Source of the DNA: Xanthomonas campestris pv. phormiicola
GTDB lineage: Bacteria > Pseudomonadota > Gammaproteobacteria > Xanthomonadales > Xanthomonadaceae
Length of the DNA: 64,000 bases
Assembly: GCA_025666215.1 (NCBI GenBank)
Contig: CP102593.1
Location: forward strand, 4,043,001 to 4,107,000
Reading direction: 5' to 3'
The notes under the pieces are model-generated. The model made no database searches. It had not been told where the DNA came from and saw nothing but the letters and a program-made list of their open reading frames with translations. The position numbers and the translations under genes were made by a program. This document shows, piece after piece, positions 11,478-21,007 of the stretch. The stretch's first letter is position 1, and each line of letters opens with the position of its first letter.

Positions 11478-12015
11478 GGTTGAGTTCCTCCACCTTCTTG
11501 CCGCGCTTGGCCGCGATGCGCGCCGGCGACTGCATGTCTTCCAGGCCGCGCAGCGTGGCGCGCACCAGGTTGATCGGGTTGCGCGAACCGACGGCCTTGG
11601 CCAGCACGTTCTTGACCCCGACCGCTTCCAGCACGGCGCGCATCGCGCCGCCGGCGATGACGCCGGTACCTTCCGACGCCGGCATCATGAACACGCGCGC
11701 CGCGCCGTGGCCGGACTTCACCGCGTGCCACAGGGTGCCGTTGTTCAGGTCGATGTTGAGCATGCCCTTGCGCGCATACTCCATCGACTTCTGGATCGCG
11801 ACCGGCACTTCGCGCGCCTTGCCGTAACCGAAACCGATCTTGCCGTTGCCGTCGCCGACCACGGTCAGCGCGGTGAAGGTGAACTGGCGACCGCCCTTGA
11901 CCGTCTTGCTGACGCGGTTGACCGCGACCAGCTTTTCGATCATGCCGTCGTCGACTTTCTCTTCGCGGTTGCGGTCGCGATCACGACCCCGCGGTGCACG
12001 CTGTTCTTCAGCCAT
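11470..12015 (-). CDS. rpsE: 30S ribosomal protein S5
   Basis: The 181-residue S5 supports decoding accuracy and helicase activity at mRNA entry. It starts [20 protein letters not shown], a charged N-terminal extension typical of xanthomonads. This is followed by the double-stranded RNA-binding fold ([20 protein letters not shown]) and the C-terminal domain ([20 protein letters not shown]). The upstream in-frame extension to 12132 is not conserved-looking and runs through the rplR spacer. Confidence 0.98.
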   Translation of the reverse strand: MAEEQRAPRGRDRDRNREEKVDDGMIEKLVAVNRVSKTVKGGRQFTFTALTVVGDGNGKIGFGYGKAREVPVAIQKSMEYARKGMLNIDLNNGTLWHAVKSGHGAARVFMMPASEGTGVIAGGAMRAVLEAVGVKNVLAKAVGSRNPINLVRATLRGLEDMQSPARIAAKRGKKVEELNHG

Positions 12016-12172
12016 TGTGTATTCCTTGGTAGTTGAAAGATTTACGGCTTGCATGCCGCTTGTAGTTGTTGACTGGAACCGTGTTCCCCGGACGCGCGCA
12101 CAAGGCGCGCCAGGGTCCGATGCAGCCCGCATCGGCAGGTCGGGCGCGGCGTGGACGCCGCACCCGCAAGGA

Positions 12173-12532
12173 TCAGAACTGCAGGCCGCCTTCGCGCGCG
12201 GCGTCGGCCAGCGCCTTGATGCGGCCGTGGTAGCGGTAGCCCGAGCGGTCGAACGCGACCTTCTCGATGCCCGCGGCCTTGGCGCGCTCGGCGATCAGCT
12301 TGCCGACCTTGACGGCCGCCTCGCTGTTCTTGCCGCTCTTCAGGCCGTCCTTGACGTCGGCCTGCAGGGTGTTCGCCGCAGCGATCACCTTGGAGCCGTC
12401 GGCAGTGAAGACCTGCGCGTACAGGTGCTGGCCGGTGCGCAGCACCGACAGGCGCGCGACGCCGAGTTCGCGGATGTGCGCACGGGTCGACTTGGCGCGA
12501 CGCAGGCGGGCGATGTTCTTGTTGATGGTCAT
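12173..12532 (-). CDS. rplR: 50S ribosomal protein L18
   Basis: The 119-residue protein binds 5S rRNA with L5 in the central protuberance. It begins [20 protein letters not shown] and ends with the conserved [26 protein letters not shown]. It is flanked by longer spacers (157 bp to rpsE, 88 bp from rplF) than in enteric spc operons, both of which contain hairpins. Confidence 0.98.
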   Translation of the reverse strand: MTINKNIARLRRAKSTRAHIRELGVARLSVLRTGQHLYAQVFTADGSKVIAAANTLQADVKDGLKSGKNSEAAVKVGKLIAERAKAAGIEKVAFDRSGYRYHGRIKALADAAREGGLQF

Positions 12533-12575
12533 GTCTGTGTCCTACGGAAGCTGAAGGAAGCGGGGCTTTTCGTTT

Positions 12576-12605
12576 GGGAGCCCGGCGGTGGACGGCCGGG
12601 CTCCC
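12576..12605 (-). other. Eleven-bp hairpin between rplF and rplR
   Basis: Perfect 11-base arms (12576-12586 and 12595-12605; GGGAGCCCGGC and its complement) surround an eight-base loop. No U run follows on the minus strand. It may be an RNase or stability element inside the spc transcript. Confidence 0.65.
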
Positions 12606-12620
12606 AGCGGATGGGCCTAC

Positions 12621-13148
12621 TTAGGCCTTCTTGGCTTCCTTGCGAATGATGGCTTCACCGGCGTACTTCACACCCTTGCCCTTGTAGGGCTCCGGCGGAC
12701 GGAAACCGCGGATCTTGGCGGCGACTTCGCCGACGCGCTGCTTGTCGGCGCCCTGCACCACGATCTCGGTCTGAGTCGGGGCGGCCAGGGTGATGCCTTC
12801 CGGCGCCTTGAACACGACCGGGTGCGAGAAACCGAGCGCCAGGCTCAGGTCCTTGCCCTGCATCGTGGCGCGGTAGCCGACGCCGACCAGCTCGAGCTTG
12901 CGCTCGAAGCCTTCGGACACGCCGTGCACCATGTTCGCCAGGATCGCGCGGACGGTGCCGGTGATGGCGATCTGCGACGGATCGTTCGCCGACAGCGTGG
13001 CGACACCGTTTTCCTGCTTGATTTCGACGCCAGCGGGCTTCGGCAGCGACAGGGTGCCCTTCGGGCCCTTGACGCTCACCAGCTCGGGCTGGACATTCAG
13101 TTCGACGCCCTTCGGGAGGGAAATCGGCTTCTTGGCTACGCGGGACAT
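12621..13148 (-). CDS. rplF: 50S ribosomal protein L6
   Basis: The 175-residue protein lies near the factor-binding site of the 50S subunit. It begins [19 protein letters not shown] and shows the two L6 repeats, the second containing the family signature [23 protein letters not shown]. It is 16 bp downstream of rpsH. Confidence 0.98.
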   Translation of the reverse strand: MSRVAKKPISLPKGVELNVQPELVSVKGPKGTLSLPKPAGVEIKQENGVATLSANDPSQIAITGTVRAILANMVHGVSEGFERKLELVGVGYRATMQGKDLSLALGFSHPVVFKAPEGITLAAPTQTEIVVQGADKQRVGEVAAKIRGFRPPEPYKGKGVKYAGEAIIRKEAKKA

Positions 13149-13164
13149 TTACTTGCTCCTTCCC

Positions 13165-13563
13165 TTAGGCCACGAAGCACAGGACTTCGCCACCGACGCC
13201 GGCCTGACGGGCCTGCGCATCGGTCATGATGCCCTTGGACGTGGAAATGATGGCAACGCCCAGACCGCCGAGAACCTTCGGCAGTTCGGCCTTACCGCGA
13301 TACTGACGCAGACCCGAACGGGACACGCGCTTGAGCGTATCGATGACCGGACGGCCCTCGAAATACTTCAGCACGATTTCCAGTTCGGACTTGTTGTTCT
13401 CGATCGGGTTGACGCGCAGTTCGCTGATATAGCCTTCGGCCTTCAGCACTTCCGCGATCGCTACCTTGATCTTGGAGGACGGCATTTTCACCGTCGGCTT
13501 GCCAACCGCGGCCGCATTCTTGATGCGGACCAGCAGGTCGGCGATGGGATCAGTCATGCTCAT
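13165..13563 (-). CDS. rpsH: 30S ribosomal protein S8
   Basis: The 132-residue protein starts [18 protein letters not shown]; two adjacent ATG codons (13563 and 13557) are possible and an AAAGG site favours the first. The C-terminal signature [26 protein letters not shown] is complete. S8 nucleates 16S rRNA folding and in E. coli represses the spc operon. Unusually, it is separated from rpsN by 259 bp that hold a terminator and a perfect -10 box. Confidence 0.98.
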   Translation of the reverse strand: MSMTDPIADLLVRIKNAAAVGKPTVKMPSSKIKVAIAEVLKAEGYISELRVNPIENNKSELEIVLKYFEGRPVIDTLKRVSRSGLRQYRGKAELPKVLGGLGVAIISTSKGIMTDAQARQAGVGGEVLCFVA

Positions 13564-13714
13564 GGTGTCTACCTTTGAGTGCACCGATATCCGCTTTCGC
13601 GAAAATCTTGTGATGTGAAGCTGTGGAATGAAGCAGTGATATGCAGCATGAAACGTCCTGGAGAAGGCCAGGGCCTACCGCAACCCGCCCTGCTAGGCGC
13701 AGGCAAGGAGCGGG

Positions 13715-13720
13715 ATTATA
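13715..13720 (-). promoter_or_regulatory. Perfect -10 hexamer upstream of rpsH
   Basis: TATAAT on the minus strand begins four bases after the U run of the rpsN-rpsH terminator. A good -35 box is not visible at 16-18 bp, because that space is occupied by the terminator stem. It could start a separate rpsH-rplF transcript with a leader of about 145 nt. Confidence 0.45.
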
Positions 13721-13724
13721 CGAC

Positions 13725-13748
13725 AAAAAGTCCGACTTGCGTCGGACT
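13725..13748 (-). terminator. Rho-independent terminator between rpsN and rpsH
   Basis: Eight-base arms (AGTCCGAC and complement) close a GCAA tetraloop on the minus-strand RNA and run straight into five U. It lies 75 bp after the rpsN stop, in the middle of the spc operon. Confidence 0.85.
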
Positions 13749-13822
13749 CGTTGACGGAACAGCAAGCGGGCGGGCGACCGCCCTGCCCCGGGCCCCGCGA
13801 ACGGAGCCGGGACCGCCGGTTG

Positions 13823-14128
13823 TTACCAGCTGGCCTTGCGCAGGCCCGGCACGTCGCCGTTCATCGTCGCCTTGCGCAGCATGTTGCGGCCGAGGCCGAA
13901 CTTGCGGTACACGGCGCGCGGACGACCGGACAGCTCGCAACGGGTGCGCTGGCGGCTCGGCGACGAATCGCGCGGCAGCTTCTGCAGCTTGACCACCGCG
14001 TCGGCCTTCTCGTCGTAGGACGAGCTGTCGGCGGCGATGATCTTCTTCAGCGCATCGCGCTTGTCGGCGAACTTCTTCGCCAGCTTCTTCCGCTTGATGT
14101 CGCGGTTGACCATGGAGGTCTTTGCCAT
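13823..14128 (-). CDS. rpsN: 30S ribosomal protein S14, zinc-free type
   Basis: The 101-residue protein begins [20 protein letters not shown], fixing the ATG at 14126-14128. The C-terminal signature ([23 protein letters not shown]) has one cysteine, so this is the long, zinc-independent form. It follows rplE after a 111-bp spacer filled by a heptamer-repeat hairpin and precedes a terminator. The gene therefore sits between two unusual spacers. Confidence 0.98.
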   Translation of the reverse strand: MAKTSMVNRDIKRKKLAKKFADKRDALKKIIAADSSSYDEKADAVVKLQKLPRDSSPSRQRTRCELSGRPRAVYRKFGLGRNMLRKATMNGDVPGLRKASW

Positions 14129-14140
14129 CTGTAAATCCTC

Positions 14141-14230
14141 GGGATTCGAGATTGGGGATTGGAGATTTGCGGAACCCGGGATGTGGCGGGCGCAGCGCCC
14201 TTCCCATCCCGGATCCGAATCACGAATCCC
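14141..14230. repeat. Heptamer-repeat hairpin, GGGATTC version
   Basis: Four left units (GGGATTC, GAGATTG, GGGATTG, GAGATTT; 14141-14168) face right units GAATCAC and GAATCCC (14217-14230) across a GC-rich centre. It fills the rplE-rpsN spacer and would be transcribed in the spc mRNA. Confidence 0.75.
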
Positions 14231-14239
14231 GGCTGTCAA

Positions 14240-14782
14240 TCAGTTACGGAACGGGAACTTGAACGCTTCGAGCAGCGCCTTCGCTTCGGCGTCGGTCTTG
14301 GCGGTGGTGGTGATGGCGATATCCATGCCGCGGATCGCATCGACGGCGTCGAAATCGATTTCCGGGAAGATGATCTGTTCCTTCACGCCCATGTTGAAGT
14401 TGCCGCGACCGTCGAACGAGCGACCCGAAACACCGCGGAAGTCGCGCACGCGCGGCAGCGAGATGTTGATCAGGCGATCCAGGAACTCGTACATCTTGGC
14501 GCGACGCAGCGTGGTCTTGCAGCCGATCGGCCAGCCATCGCGGATCTTGAACGACGCCACCGAGATACGCGACTTGGTGACGACCGGCTTCTGGCCGGAG
14601 ACCTTGGCCATGTCGGCCACGGCGTTTTCCAGGATCTTCTTGTTCGTCGCCGCCTCGCCCACGCCCATGTTCAGGGTGACCTTGACCAGCTTCGGCACTT
14701 GCATCGGATTGGTGTAACCGAACTTCTTCATCAGAGCCGGTACCACTTCTTCCTTGTAGATCTTTTCGAGACGGGAATTCAT
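14240..14782 (-). CDS. rplE: 50S ribosomal protein L5
   Basis: The 180-residue L5 binds 5S rRNA and contacts P-site tRNA. It begins [23 protein letters not shown] and shows the conserved [38 protein letters not shown] and [21 protein letters not shown] segments. It lies 11 bp after rplX. Its start region is where S8 binds in E. coli; I did not confirm the same fold here. Confidence 0.98.
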   Translation of the reverse strand: MNSRLEKIYKEEVVPALMKKFGYTNPMQVPKLVKVTLNMGVGEAATNKKILENAVADMAKVSGQKPVVTKSRISVASFKIRDGWPIGCKTTLRRAKMYEFLDRLINISLPRVRDFRGVSGRSFDGRGNFNMGVKEQIIFPEIDFDAVDAIRGMDIAITTTAKTDAEAKALLEAFKFPFRN

Positions 14783-14793
14783 TGTGTCATTCC

Positions 14794-15111
14794 TCAGGCG
14801 TCGAGCGCCTCACCGCTGGAGCGGAACACACGCAGTTTGCGTCCATCCTCCAGCACCTTGAAGCCAACGCGCTCGCCCTTGCCCGTTGCCGGGTTGACGA
14901 TCGCCACGTTGGAGATATGGATCGACGCTTCACGCTCGACCACGCCGCCGGCAACGCCTGCCTGCGGGTTCGGCTTGGTGTGGCGCTTGACGATGTTCGC
15001 GTTGGAGACGATCACCCGATCGCCGTCGACGCGGACGATTTCGCCCTGCTTGCCCTTGTCCTTGCCGGTAGTGACGACGACCTGGTCGCCCTTCTTGATA
15101 CGGTTAGCCAT
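14794..15111 (-). CDS. rplX: 50S ribosomal protein L24
   Basis: This 105-residue assembly-initiator protein begins [23 protein letters not shown], an N-terminal KOW motif that binds 23S rRNA near the tunnel exit. It is 15 bp downstream of rplN and 11 bp upstream of rplE. Length and C-terminus ([15 protein letters not shown]) are as expected. Confidence 0.98.
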   Translation of the reverse strand: MANRIKKGDQVVVTTGKDKGKQGEIVRVDGDRVIVSNANIVKRHTKPNPQAGVAGGVVEREASIHISNVAIVNPATGKGERVGFKVLEDGRKLRVFRSSGEALDA

Positions 15112-15126
15112 GTGTATGTCCTCCGC

Positions 15127-15495
15127 TCACAGCACTTCAGGAGCGAGCGAGACGATCTTCATGAACTTCTCGGAACGCAGCTCGCGGGTAACAGGCCCGA
15201 AGATGCGCGTGCCGATCGGCTCCTGCTTGTTGTTGAGCAACACCGCAGCGTTGCCGTCGAAGCGGATCAGCGAACCGTCGGGACGACGCACACCCTTGCG
15301 GGTACGCACCACGACGGCGTCGTAGACTTCGCCCTTCTTGACCTTGCCGCGCGGGATCGCGTCCTTGACGGTGACCTTGATGATGTCGCCAATGTGCGCG
15401 TAGCGGCGCTTGGAGCCGCCGAGCACCTTGATGCACATCACTTCCTTGGCACCGGAGTTGTCGGCGACGTCGAGGTAGCTCTGCATCTGGATCAT
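15127..15495 (-). CDS. rplN: 50S ribosomal protein L14
   Basis: The 122-residue protein begins [23 protein letters not shown] and carries the L14 signature segment [26 protein letters not shown]. It sits at an intersubunit bridge. In E. coli it is the first gene of the spc operon; here it follows rpsQ by 14 bp with no visible terminator or promoter between, so S10 and spc units may be joined. Confidence 0.98.
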
Positions 15496-15509
15496 GATTC
15501 AGATCTCCC

Positions 15510-15779
15510 TTATTCGGCCGAACGGGTGACGATTTCCACCACCCGCCAGTTCTTGGTCTTGGACATCGGCGCAATCTCGGTCACGCGCACGACATCGCCT
15601 TCGTTGCAGGCGTTGTCGGCGTCGTGTGCGTGGAGCTTGGTCGAGCGCTTGATGTACTTGCCGTACAACGCATGCTTGACCTGACGCTCCACCAGCACGG
15701 TGACGGTCTTGTCCATCTTGTTGCTGACGACGCGGCCTTCGACCGTGCGCAGCGTCTTGCTTTCGTTAGTGTCGCTCAT
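15510..15779 (-). CDS. rpsQ: 30S ribosomal protein S17
   Basis: The 89-residue primary 16S rRNA-binding protein has the OB-fold core [22 protein letters not shown] and the [24 protein letters not shown] signature. The ATG at 15779 ([13 protein letters not shown]) is chosen because an AAGGA site lies eight bases before it; an upstream ATG at 15788 would touch that site. Confidence 0.97.
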   Translation of the reverse strand: MSDTNESKTLRTVEGRVVSNKMDKTVTVLVERQVKHALYGKYIKRSTKLHAHDADNACNEGDVVRVTEIAPMSKTKNWRVVEIVTRSAE

Positions 15780-15790
15780 GGCGGCCATCC

Positions 15791-15976
15791 TTACTTCGTG
15801 CTGCCGATCAGGTACTTCACGCGAGCAATCTCGCGGCGCACCCGGCGGGTTTCGTGGGTCTTCGGCAGCTGCCCGGTGACCTGCTGCATGCGCAGGGCGA
15901 ACTGCTCCTTGCGCAGATCGGTCAGGTGGGCCTTCAGATCGTCAGCCGACTTCTCGCGGAGTTGTTTGATGTCCAT
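15791..15976 (-). CDS. rpmC: 50S ribosomal protein L29
   Basis: The 61-residue helical protein ([20 protein letters not shown]) matches L29 in length and in the [15 protein letters not shown] core. It lies at the tunnel exit, next to the docking site for SRP and trigger factor. Its start overlaps the rplP stop by one base, implying coupled translation. Confidence 0.97.
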   Translation of the reverse strand: MDIKQLREKSADDLKAHLTDLRKEQFALRMQQVTGQLPKTHETRRVRREIARVKYLIGSTK

Positions 15977-16389
15977 CAGCGTACCGTCCGGGTCACGAAG
16001 GTGGTGGTCACCGAAAGCTTGGCAGCGGCCAGGCGGAACGCCTCGCGCGCGACATCTTCGCCGACGCCTTCGATTTCATAGATCATGCGACCGGGCTGGA
16101 TCTGGGCGACCCAGTACTCGACGTTACCCTTACCGGAGCCCATTCGCACTTCGATCGGCTTCTTGGTGATCGGCTTGTCCGGGAACACGCGGATCCACAT
16201 CTTGCCGCCGCGCTTGACGTAGCGGCTGATCGAGCGGCGCGCCGCTTCGATCTGGCGCGCGGTCAGCTGACCGTGCGCGGTGGCCTTCAGCCCGTACTCG
16301 CCGAAGCTGACGGCGTTGCCGCTCCATGCCAGGCCGTCGTTACGGCCCTTGTGCATCTTGCGGTATTTGGTTCGCTTGGGTTGCAACAT
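15976..16389 (-). CDS. rplP: 50S ribosomal protein L16
   Basis: The 137-residue protein lies near the A site. It begins [19 protein letters not shown] and contains [24 protein letters not shown] and [24 protein letters not shown]. The arginine of VRMGSGKG corresponds to the hydroxylated Arg81 in E. coli. It is 5 bp after rpsC. Confidence 0.98.
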   Translation of the reverse strand: MLQPKRTKYRKMHKGRNDGLAWSGNAVSFGEYGLKATAHGQLTARQIEAARRSISRYVKRGGKMWIRVFPDKPITKKPIEVRMGSGKGNVEYWVAQIQPGRMIYEIEGVGEDVAREAFRLAAAKLSVTTTFVTRTVR

Positions 16390-16394
16390 TGCCG

Positions 16395-17129
16395 TTACCT
16401 CGCTTCACGAGCCGGACGCGACGGACGGTCACCACGGTCGCCGCGATCGTTACGATCGTTGCGCGGGGAATCGTCCTGCTTTTCCTGGCCAACCTGGGAG
16501 AAATCGAAGATCTCGCCCTTGTAGATCCACACCTTGATGCCGATGATGCCGTAGGTCGTCTTGGCTTCGGCGAAGCCATAGTCGATGTCGGCACGCAGCG
16601 TATGCAGCGGCACGCGGCCCTCGCGGTACCACTCGGAACGGGCGATTTCCGCACCGTTCAAGCGGCCGGCGACGTTGACCTTGATGCCCAGGGCACCCAG
16701 GCGCATCGCGTTGCCGACCGAGCGCTTCATCGCGCGGCGGAACATGATGCGACGCTCCAGCTGCTGCGCGATCGACTCGGCGACCAGCTGCGCATCCAGC
16801 TCCGGCTTGCGCACTTCGGTGACGTTGATGTGGGCGGGGACGCCCATCATCTCGCTCACTTCCTTGCGCAGCTTCTCGATGTCCTCACCGCGCTTGCCGA
16901 TCACCACGCCCGGACGGGCGGTGTGGATCGTCACGCGCGCGGTCTTGGCCGGACGCTCGATCAGGATCTTGCTGATGCCCGCCTGCGCCAACTTCTTGCG
17001 CAGCATTTCACGGACCTTGAGGTCGGCTGCCAGGTAACCGGCGAACTCGCCCTTGTTGGCGTACCACTTGGAATTCCAGTCCTTGGAGACACCCAGGCGG
17101 ATTCCAATCGGATGAACTTTATGACCCAT
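16395..17129 (-). CDS. rpsC: 30S ribosomal protein S3
   Basis: The 244-residue S3 forms the mRNA entry tunnel. It begins [20 protein letters not shown]. It includes the KH domain (about 39-110; [17 protein letters not shown]) and the C-terminal S3 signature ([31 protein letters not shown]). Beyond the core, about 30 residues form a charged Asp/Arg-rich tail ([21 protein letters not shown]), a lineage-specific extension. Confidence 0.98.
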   Translation of the reverse strand: MGHKVHPIGIRLGVSKDWNSKWYANKGEFAGYLAADLKVREMLRKKLAQAGISKILIERPAKTARVTIHTARPGVVIGKRGEDIEKLRKEVSEMMGVPAHINVTEVRKPELDAQLVAESIAQQLERRIMFRRAMKRSVGNAMRLGALGIKVNVAGRLNGAEIARSEWYREGRVPLHTLRADIDYGFAEAKTTYGIIGIKVWIYKGEIFDFSQVGQEKQDDSPRNDRNDRGDRGDRPSRPAREAR

Positions 17130-17146
17130 CGTCTTTTCCTTTCCGC

Positions 17147-17482
17147 TTACTTGGCGGCGCCCACAACCACAGTGATGTGGCTGGTGCGCTTGAGGATGCG
17201 GGTACCGCGGCCTTTCGCCCGCGCCATGAAACGCTTCAGGGTCGGACCTTCATCAACCATGATGGTCTTGACCTTCAGCTCGTCGACATCCGCGCCCTGG
17301 TTGTTCTCGGCATTGGCGATCGCCGACTCCACCACCTTCTTGATCAGGTGGGCAGCCTTCTTGTCCGAGAACTTCAGCAGGTTGACCGCCCGCTCGGCGG
17401 AAAGACCGCGCACCTGGTCGGCGACCAGGCGGGCCTTCTGCGGGGAGATGCGCGCAGTGCGCAGGATTGCTTTCGCTTCCAT
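17147..17482 (-). CDS. rplV: 50S ribosomal protein L22
   Basis: The 111-residue protein lines the exit tunnel. The ATG at 17482 ([22 protein letters not shown]) has an AAGGAG site at eight bases, whereas the upstream in-frame ATG at 17488 is only two bases from that site. The tunnel-lining signature [21 protein letters not shown] and the C-terminal [19 protein letters not shown] are intact. Confidence 0.97.
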   Translation of the reverse strand: MEAKAILRTARISPQKARLVADQVRGLSAERAVNLLKFSDKKAAHLIKKVVESAIANAENNQGADVDELKVKTIMVDEGPTLKRFMARAKGRGTRILKRTSHITVVVGAAK

Positions 17483-17494
17483 CGTCATCTCTCC

Positions 17495-17764
17495 TTACCG
17501 GCTCGACTTCTTGTCGCCACCATGACCCTTGAAGGTCCGGGTGACGGCAAATTCGCCGAGCTTGTGGCCGACCATGTTCTCGTTGACCAGCACCGGAACG
17601 TGGTTCTTGCCGTTGTGCACGGCGATGGTGAAACCCACCATCTCCGGCAGGATCATCGAGCGACGCGACCAGGTCTTGATCGGACGCTTGCTGCCGGCCG
17701 CGGCCTCCACCTTCTTGACGAGGTGGTGATCGACGAACGGGCCTTTCTTGAGTGAACGTGCCAT
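17495..17764 (-). CDS. rpsS: 30S ribosomal protein S19
   Basis: The 89-residue head protein ([20 protein letters not shown]) has the conserved [24 protein letters not shown] and a C-terminus [14 protein letters not shown]. It pairs with S13 at the top of the 30S head. Spacing is 6 bp from rplB and 12 bp to rplV. Confidence 0.98.
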   Translation of the reverse strand: MARSLKKGPFVDHHLVKKVEAAAGSKRPIKTWSRRSMILPEMVGFTIAVHNGKNHVPVLVNENMVGHKLGEFAVTRTFKGHGGDKKSSR

Positions 17765-17770
17765 GGTCGA

Positions 17771-18598
17771 TTAGCCCCTACGATCGCGGACGATGAATTG
17801 TTCGGTGCGCTTGTTATGGCGCGTCTTGTAACCCTTGGTCGGCACGCCCCACGGGGTGACCGGATGCGGATTACCCTGACCGGCCTTCGCCTCACCACCA
17901 CCGTGCGGGTGATCGACGGGGTTCATGGCCGCACCGCGAACGGTCGGACGCACCCCGCGCCAGCGCTTGGCGCCCGCCTTGCCCAGCTTCTCGAGGTTGT
18001 GCTCGTCGTTGCCGACTTCGCCGATGGTGGCGCGGCACTCGACCGGCACCTTGCGCATTTCGCCGGAGCGAAGACGCAGGGTGGCGTAGATGCCTTCACG
18101 CGCGACCAGCTGCACCGCGGCGCCGGCAGCGCGCGCGATCTGCGCGCCTTTGCCCGGCTTCAGCTCGATGCCGTGCACCGTCGTACCGACCGGGATGTTG
18201 CGCAGCGGCAGGGTGTTGCCGGTCTTGATCGGCGCATCCGAACCGGCGATCACCTGGTCGCCGGCCTTCAGGCCCTTCGGCGCGATGATGTAGCGGCGCT
18301 CGCCGTCGGCGTAGCACAGCAGGGCGATATGGGCGGTGCGGTTCGGATCGTATTCGATCCGCTCCACGCGCGCCGGAATGCCTTCCTTGTTGCGCTTGAA
18401 GTCGATCAGGCGGTAGTGCTGCTTGTGGCCACCGCCGACGTGACGGGTGGTGATGCGGCCATGGTGGTTACGACCACCGGACTTGCTCTGCGGCTCCAGC
18501 AGCGCGGCATGCGGCGCGCCCTTGTGCAGATCGGGCGTGACCACGCGCACGGCCGAACGACGGCCGGGAGAAGTGGGTTTGAATTTCATCAATGGCAT
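17771..18598 (-). CDS. rplB: 50S ribosomal protein L2
   Basis: The 275-residue L2 is needed for subunit joining and peptidyl transfer. It begins [20 protein letters not shown] and has the [25 protein letters not shown] and [18 protein letters not shown] segments, the latter holding the histidine next to the peptidyl transferase centre. It follows rplW by 10 bp. Confidence 0.98.
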   Translation of the reverse strand: MPLMKFKPTSPGRRSAVRVVTPDLHKGAPHAALLEPQSKSGGRNHHGRITTRHVGGGHKQHYRLIDFKRNKEGIPARVERIEYDPNRTAHIALLCYADGERRYIIAPKGLKAGDQVIAGSDAPIKTGNTLPLRNIPVGTTVHGIELKPGKGAQIARAAGAAVQLVAREGIYATLRLRSGEMRKVPVECRATIGEVGNDEHNLEKLGKAGAKRWRGVRPTVRGAAMNPVDHPHGGGEAKAGQGNPHPVTPWGVPTKGYKTRHNKRTEQFIVRDRRG

Positions 18599-18608
18599 GG
18601 GATGGACC

Positions 18609-18908
18609 TCAGGCCTTGGCCGTTACGTCGATGGACTGGCCTTCGGCCAGACGCACGTACGCCTTGCGCCAATCGCCGCGACGACCGCTGCGCGAACGGA
18701 AGGACTTGTTCTTGCCCTTGACGTTCAACACGTTGACCGACTCGACCTTGACGTCGAACAGCTGCTCGACCGCGGCCTTGACATCGGCCTTGGTGGCTTC
18801 GCTCGAGATCTCGAAGACGTACTGATTGGAGAGTTCCTGCAGGCGCGCGGTCTTTTCGGAGACACGCGGGGCACGCAGCACGCTGAAGATTTTTTCGTTG
18901 CTGCTCAT
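18609..18908 (-). CDS. rplW: 50S ribosomal protein L23
   Basis: The 99-residue protein docks trigger factor and SRP at the tunnel exit. It starts [19 protein letters not shown] with a GAGGAG site eight bases upstream. Its ATG overlaps the rplD stop by four bases (ATGA), so translation is coupled. The conserved Glu of [10 protein letters not shown] is present. Confidence 0.98.
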   Translation of the reverse strand: MSSNEKIFSVLRAPRVSEKTARLQELSNQYVFEISSEATKADVKAAVEQLFDVKVESVNVLNVKGKNKSFRSRSGRRGDWRKAYVRLAEGQSIDVTAKA

Positions 18909-19510
18909 GCCAGCCACTCCTCGACCTTCTTGACCGCATCGGCGGTGATCACGACCGTATCGGCCCCGACCAGCGACACCGGATCCAGGCCCTGCACGTC
19001 ACGCACTTCCACGTAGGGAAGGTTGCGCGCCGACAGGTACAGATGCTCGGACGCCTCTTCGGTCACGATCAGCGGGCGCTTGCCCACTTCCAGACCCTTC
19101 AGCTTCTCGATCAGATCCTTGGTCTTGCTGGCCTCGACGTCGAACGCGTCGACGACCATCAGGCGACCCTGGCGGTTGAGCTCCGAAAGGATCGCGCAGA
19201 TCGCGGCGCGATACATCTTGCGGTTCACCTTCTGCTCGAAGCTGCGCGGCTTGGCCGCGAAGGTCACGCCGCCGCCGACGAAGATCGGAGCGGTCAGCGC
19301 GCCGTGGCGTGCGCCACCGCCCTTCTGCTTCTTCGACTTCTTGGTGGTGCCGTTGACTTCCGAACGCGTCTTCTGCGCCTTGGTGCCGGCGCGGCCGGCG
19401 TTGCGATAGGCGACGACGACCTGGTGAACCAGATCCTCGCTGAAATCGCGACCGAACACGGCGTCGGAGACCGAGACCTTGTTGTTGCTACCCGTGATAA
19501 CGAGTTCCAT
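18905..19510 (-). CDS. rplD: 50S ribosomal protein L4
   Basis: The 201-residue L4 has a globular domain plus an extended tunnel loop ([23 protein letters not shown]). The ATG at 19510 ([14 protein letters not shown]) fits the AAGGAG site; the ATG six bases upstream is too close. In E. coli L4 represses the S10 operon through the leader. The leader before rpsJ here also has a hairpin plus U run, although at a different place. Confidence 0.97.
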   Translation of the reverse strand: MELVITGSNNKVSVSDAVFGRDFSEDLVHQVVVAYRNAGRAGTKAQKTRSEVNGTTKKSKKQKGGGARHGALTAPIFVGGGVTFAAKPRSFEQKVNRKMYRAAICAILSELNRQGRLMVVDAFDVEASKTKDLIEKLKGLEVGKRPLIVTEEASEHLYLSARNLPYVEVRDVQGLDPVSLVGADTVVITADAVKKVEEWLA

Positions 19511-19522
19511 CGTCATCTCTCC

Positions 19523-20173
19523 TTATGCCTTGCTAGCCGGACGCACGATCACGTCGCCACCGGCAGCGCCAGGCACAGCGCCGCGAATGGCGATGAGGCC
19601 ACGCTCGACGTCGACCTTGACCACTTCCAGATTCTGCGTGCTCTGCTGCACCGCGCCCATGTGGCCGGACATCTTCTTGCCCGGGAAAACGCGACCCGGG
19701 GTCTGGCGCTGACCCAGCGAACCCGGCGCGCGATGCGACAACGAGTTACCGTGGGTGGCATCGCCCATGCGGAAGTTGTACCGCTTGATGGTGCCCTGGA
19801 AACCCTTGCCCTTGGTGACGCCCTGGACGTCGACCTTCTGGCCGACCTCGAAGATGTCCGCCTTGATCTCGCCGCCGATGGCGTAATCGCCCAGCTGCGC
19901 GTCTGCAACGCGGAACTCCCACAGGCCACGACCGGCTTCGACCTTCGCCTTGGCGTAGTGGCCGGAGGCAGGCTTGTTGACCAGCGCGGCGCGACGGGCG
20001 CCCACGGTGATCTGAACGGCGCTGTAGCCATCGCTTTCGACGGTCTTGAGCTGGGTGATGCGGTTCGGGGTCGCTTCGATCAGGGTGACCGGGATGGAGC
20101 GGCCGTCTTCGGTGAAGACGCGGCTCATGCCGGCCTTGCGGCCCACGAAGCCCAACGAATATTTCTTCGTCAT
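19523..20173 (-). CDS. rplC: 50S ribosomal protein L3
   Basis: The 216-residue early-assembly protein begins [20 protein letters not shown] and has the central extension ([34 protein letters not shown]) reaching the peptidyl transferase centre. The glutamine methylated by PrmB in E. coli lies in this extension. It is 11 bp after rpsJ. Confidence 0.98.
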   Translation of the reverse strand: MTKKYSLGFVGRKAGMSRVFTEDGRSIPVTLIEATPNRITQLKTVESDGYSAVQITVGARRAALVNKPASGHYAKAKVEAGRGLWEFRVADAQLGDYAIGGEIKADIFEVGQKVDVQGVTKGKGFQGTIKRYNFRMGDATHGNSLSHRAPGSLGQRQTPGRVFPGKKMSGHMGAVQQSTQNLEVVKVDVERGLIAIRGAVPGAAGGDVIVRPASKA

Positions 20174-20184
20174 GGTCGTAGTCC

Positions 20185-20520
20185 TCAGGTCAACTTGATC
20201 TGGACATCGACGCCCGCCGCGAGCTCGAGCTTCATCAGCGCGTCCACGGTCTTGTCGTTAGGGCCGATGATGTCGAGCACGCGCTTGTGCGTGCGGGTCT
20301 CGTACTGGTCGCGCGCGTCCTTGTCGACGTGCGGAGAAACGAGAATGGTGTAGCGTTCGATCTTGGTCGGCAGCGGGATCGGGCCGCGCACTTGCGCGCC
20401 GGTCCGCTTGGCCGTCTCAACGATCTCGCTGGCCGAACGGTCGATCAGACGATGATCGAACGCCTTCAGCCGGATCCGGATCTTCTGATCCGCTTTCTGA
20501 CCGGTCTTTTGCTCCGCCAT
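20185..20520 (-). CDS. rpsJ: 30S ribosomal protein S10 (NusE)
   Basis: The 111-residue protein works in the 30S head and, as NusE, in transcription antitermination with NusB and NusG. The core [40 protein letters not shown] is typical. The start at [13 protein letters not shown] adds about eight residues to the usual N-terminus and has an AAGGAA site nine bases upstream. It is the first gene of the S10 operon. Confidence 0.97.
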   Translation of the reverse strand: MAEQKTGQKADQKIRIRLKAFDHRLIDRSASEIVETAKRTGAQVRGPIPLPTKIERYTILVSPHVDKDARDQYETRTHKRVLDIIGPNDKTVDALMKLELAAGVDVQIKLT

Positions 20521-20638
20521 GGCGGTGGGTTCCTTCGTTAAAAGAGCGACGGGCAAGGCCTCTGGGATACCTGCCCCGATTATTTCCTGATGTCGTATGC
20601 CGCCGAGCATCCAGCTGGCGAGGGCCATTCCTCCGCCC

Positions 20639-20671
20639 AAAAACTGAGGCAGACCAGTTACCCGGCCTGCC
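20639..20671 (-). promoter_or_regulatory. Putative attenuator hairpin at the start of the S10 leader
   Basis: About four bases after the predicted transcription start, GGCAGGCC pairs with GGTCTGCC (eight pairs, one G-U; 20664-20671 with 20648-20655). After four bases, five U follow (20639-20643). The arrangement looks like a terminator placed at the very beginning of the transcript. Confidence 0.55.
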
Positions 20672-20681
20672 CAGACGGAAA

Positions 20682-20710
20682 AGTATAATGCGCAGATAAA
20701 ACAACGTCAA
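20682..20710 (-). promoter_or_regulatory. Promoter of the S10 operon
   Basis: TTGACG (20705-20710) and TATACT (20682-20687) are separated by 17 bp on the minus strand, a near-consensus sigma-70 promoter. The predicted leader to rpsJ is about 155 nt. The rest of the 487-bp tuf-rpsJ gap holds the tuf terminator and no gene. Confidence 0.85.
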
Positions 20711-20900
20711 CAGCGCAAGGCCGTTGATTGCTTCATGCAGCGCGACCTTCCCGGTCTGGCGAACACGAGGGGCATCCTGCCTCTCTTTTCGCGGTGTATC
20801 CGGCACCCTACCCAGGAATGCCGAGCCGCGCATTATAGCGGCTGTTTCACCCGCCCGCAACATGTCGCGGCAAGAATTTCATGGCGCCCTGCCCTCCCAC

Positions 20901-20937
20901 AAAACGACGAAGGGCCGGCTTGCGCCGACCCTTCGTT
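20901..20937 (-). terminator. Rho-independent terminator after tuf copy 1
   Basis: A 13-base-pair stem with one mismatch (20907-20919 with 20924-20936) closes a GCAA tetraloop on the RNA and is followed by CGUUUUG. It ends the str operon, about 70 bp beyond the tuf stop and upstream of the S10 promoter. Confidence 0.8.
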
Positions 20938-21007
20938 GAACCGCCAGCCGGAGCCGCGGTCGCCACCGGCCGGACGGCCCCTGAAGGGGCCGCCGACATG
21001 GCAGGCA

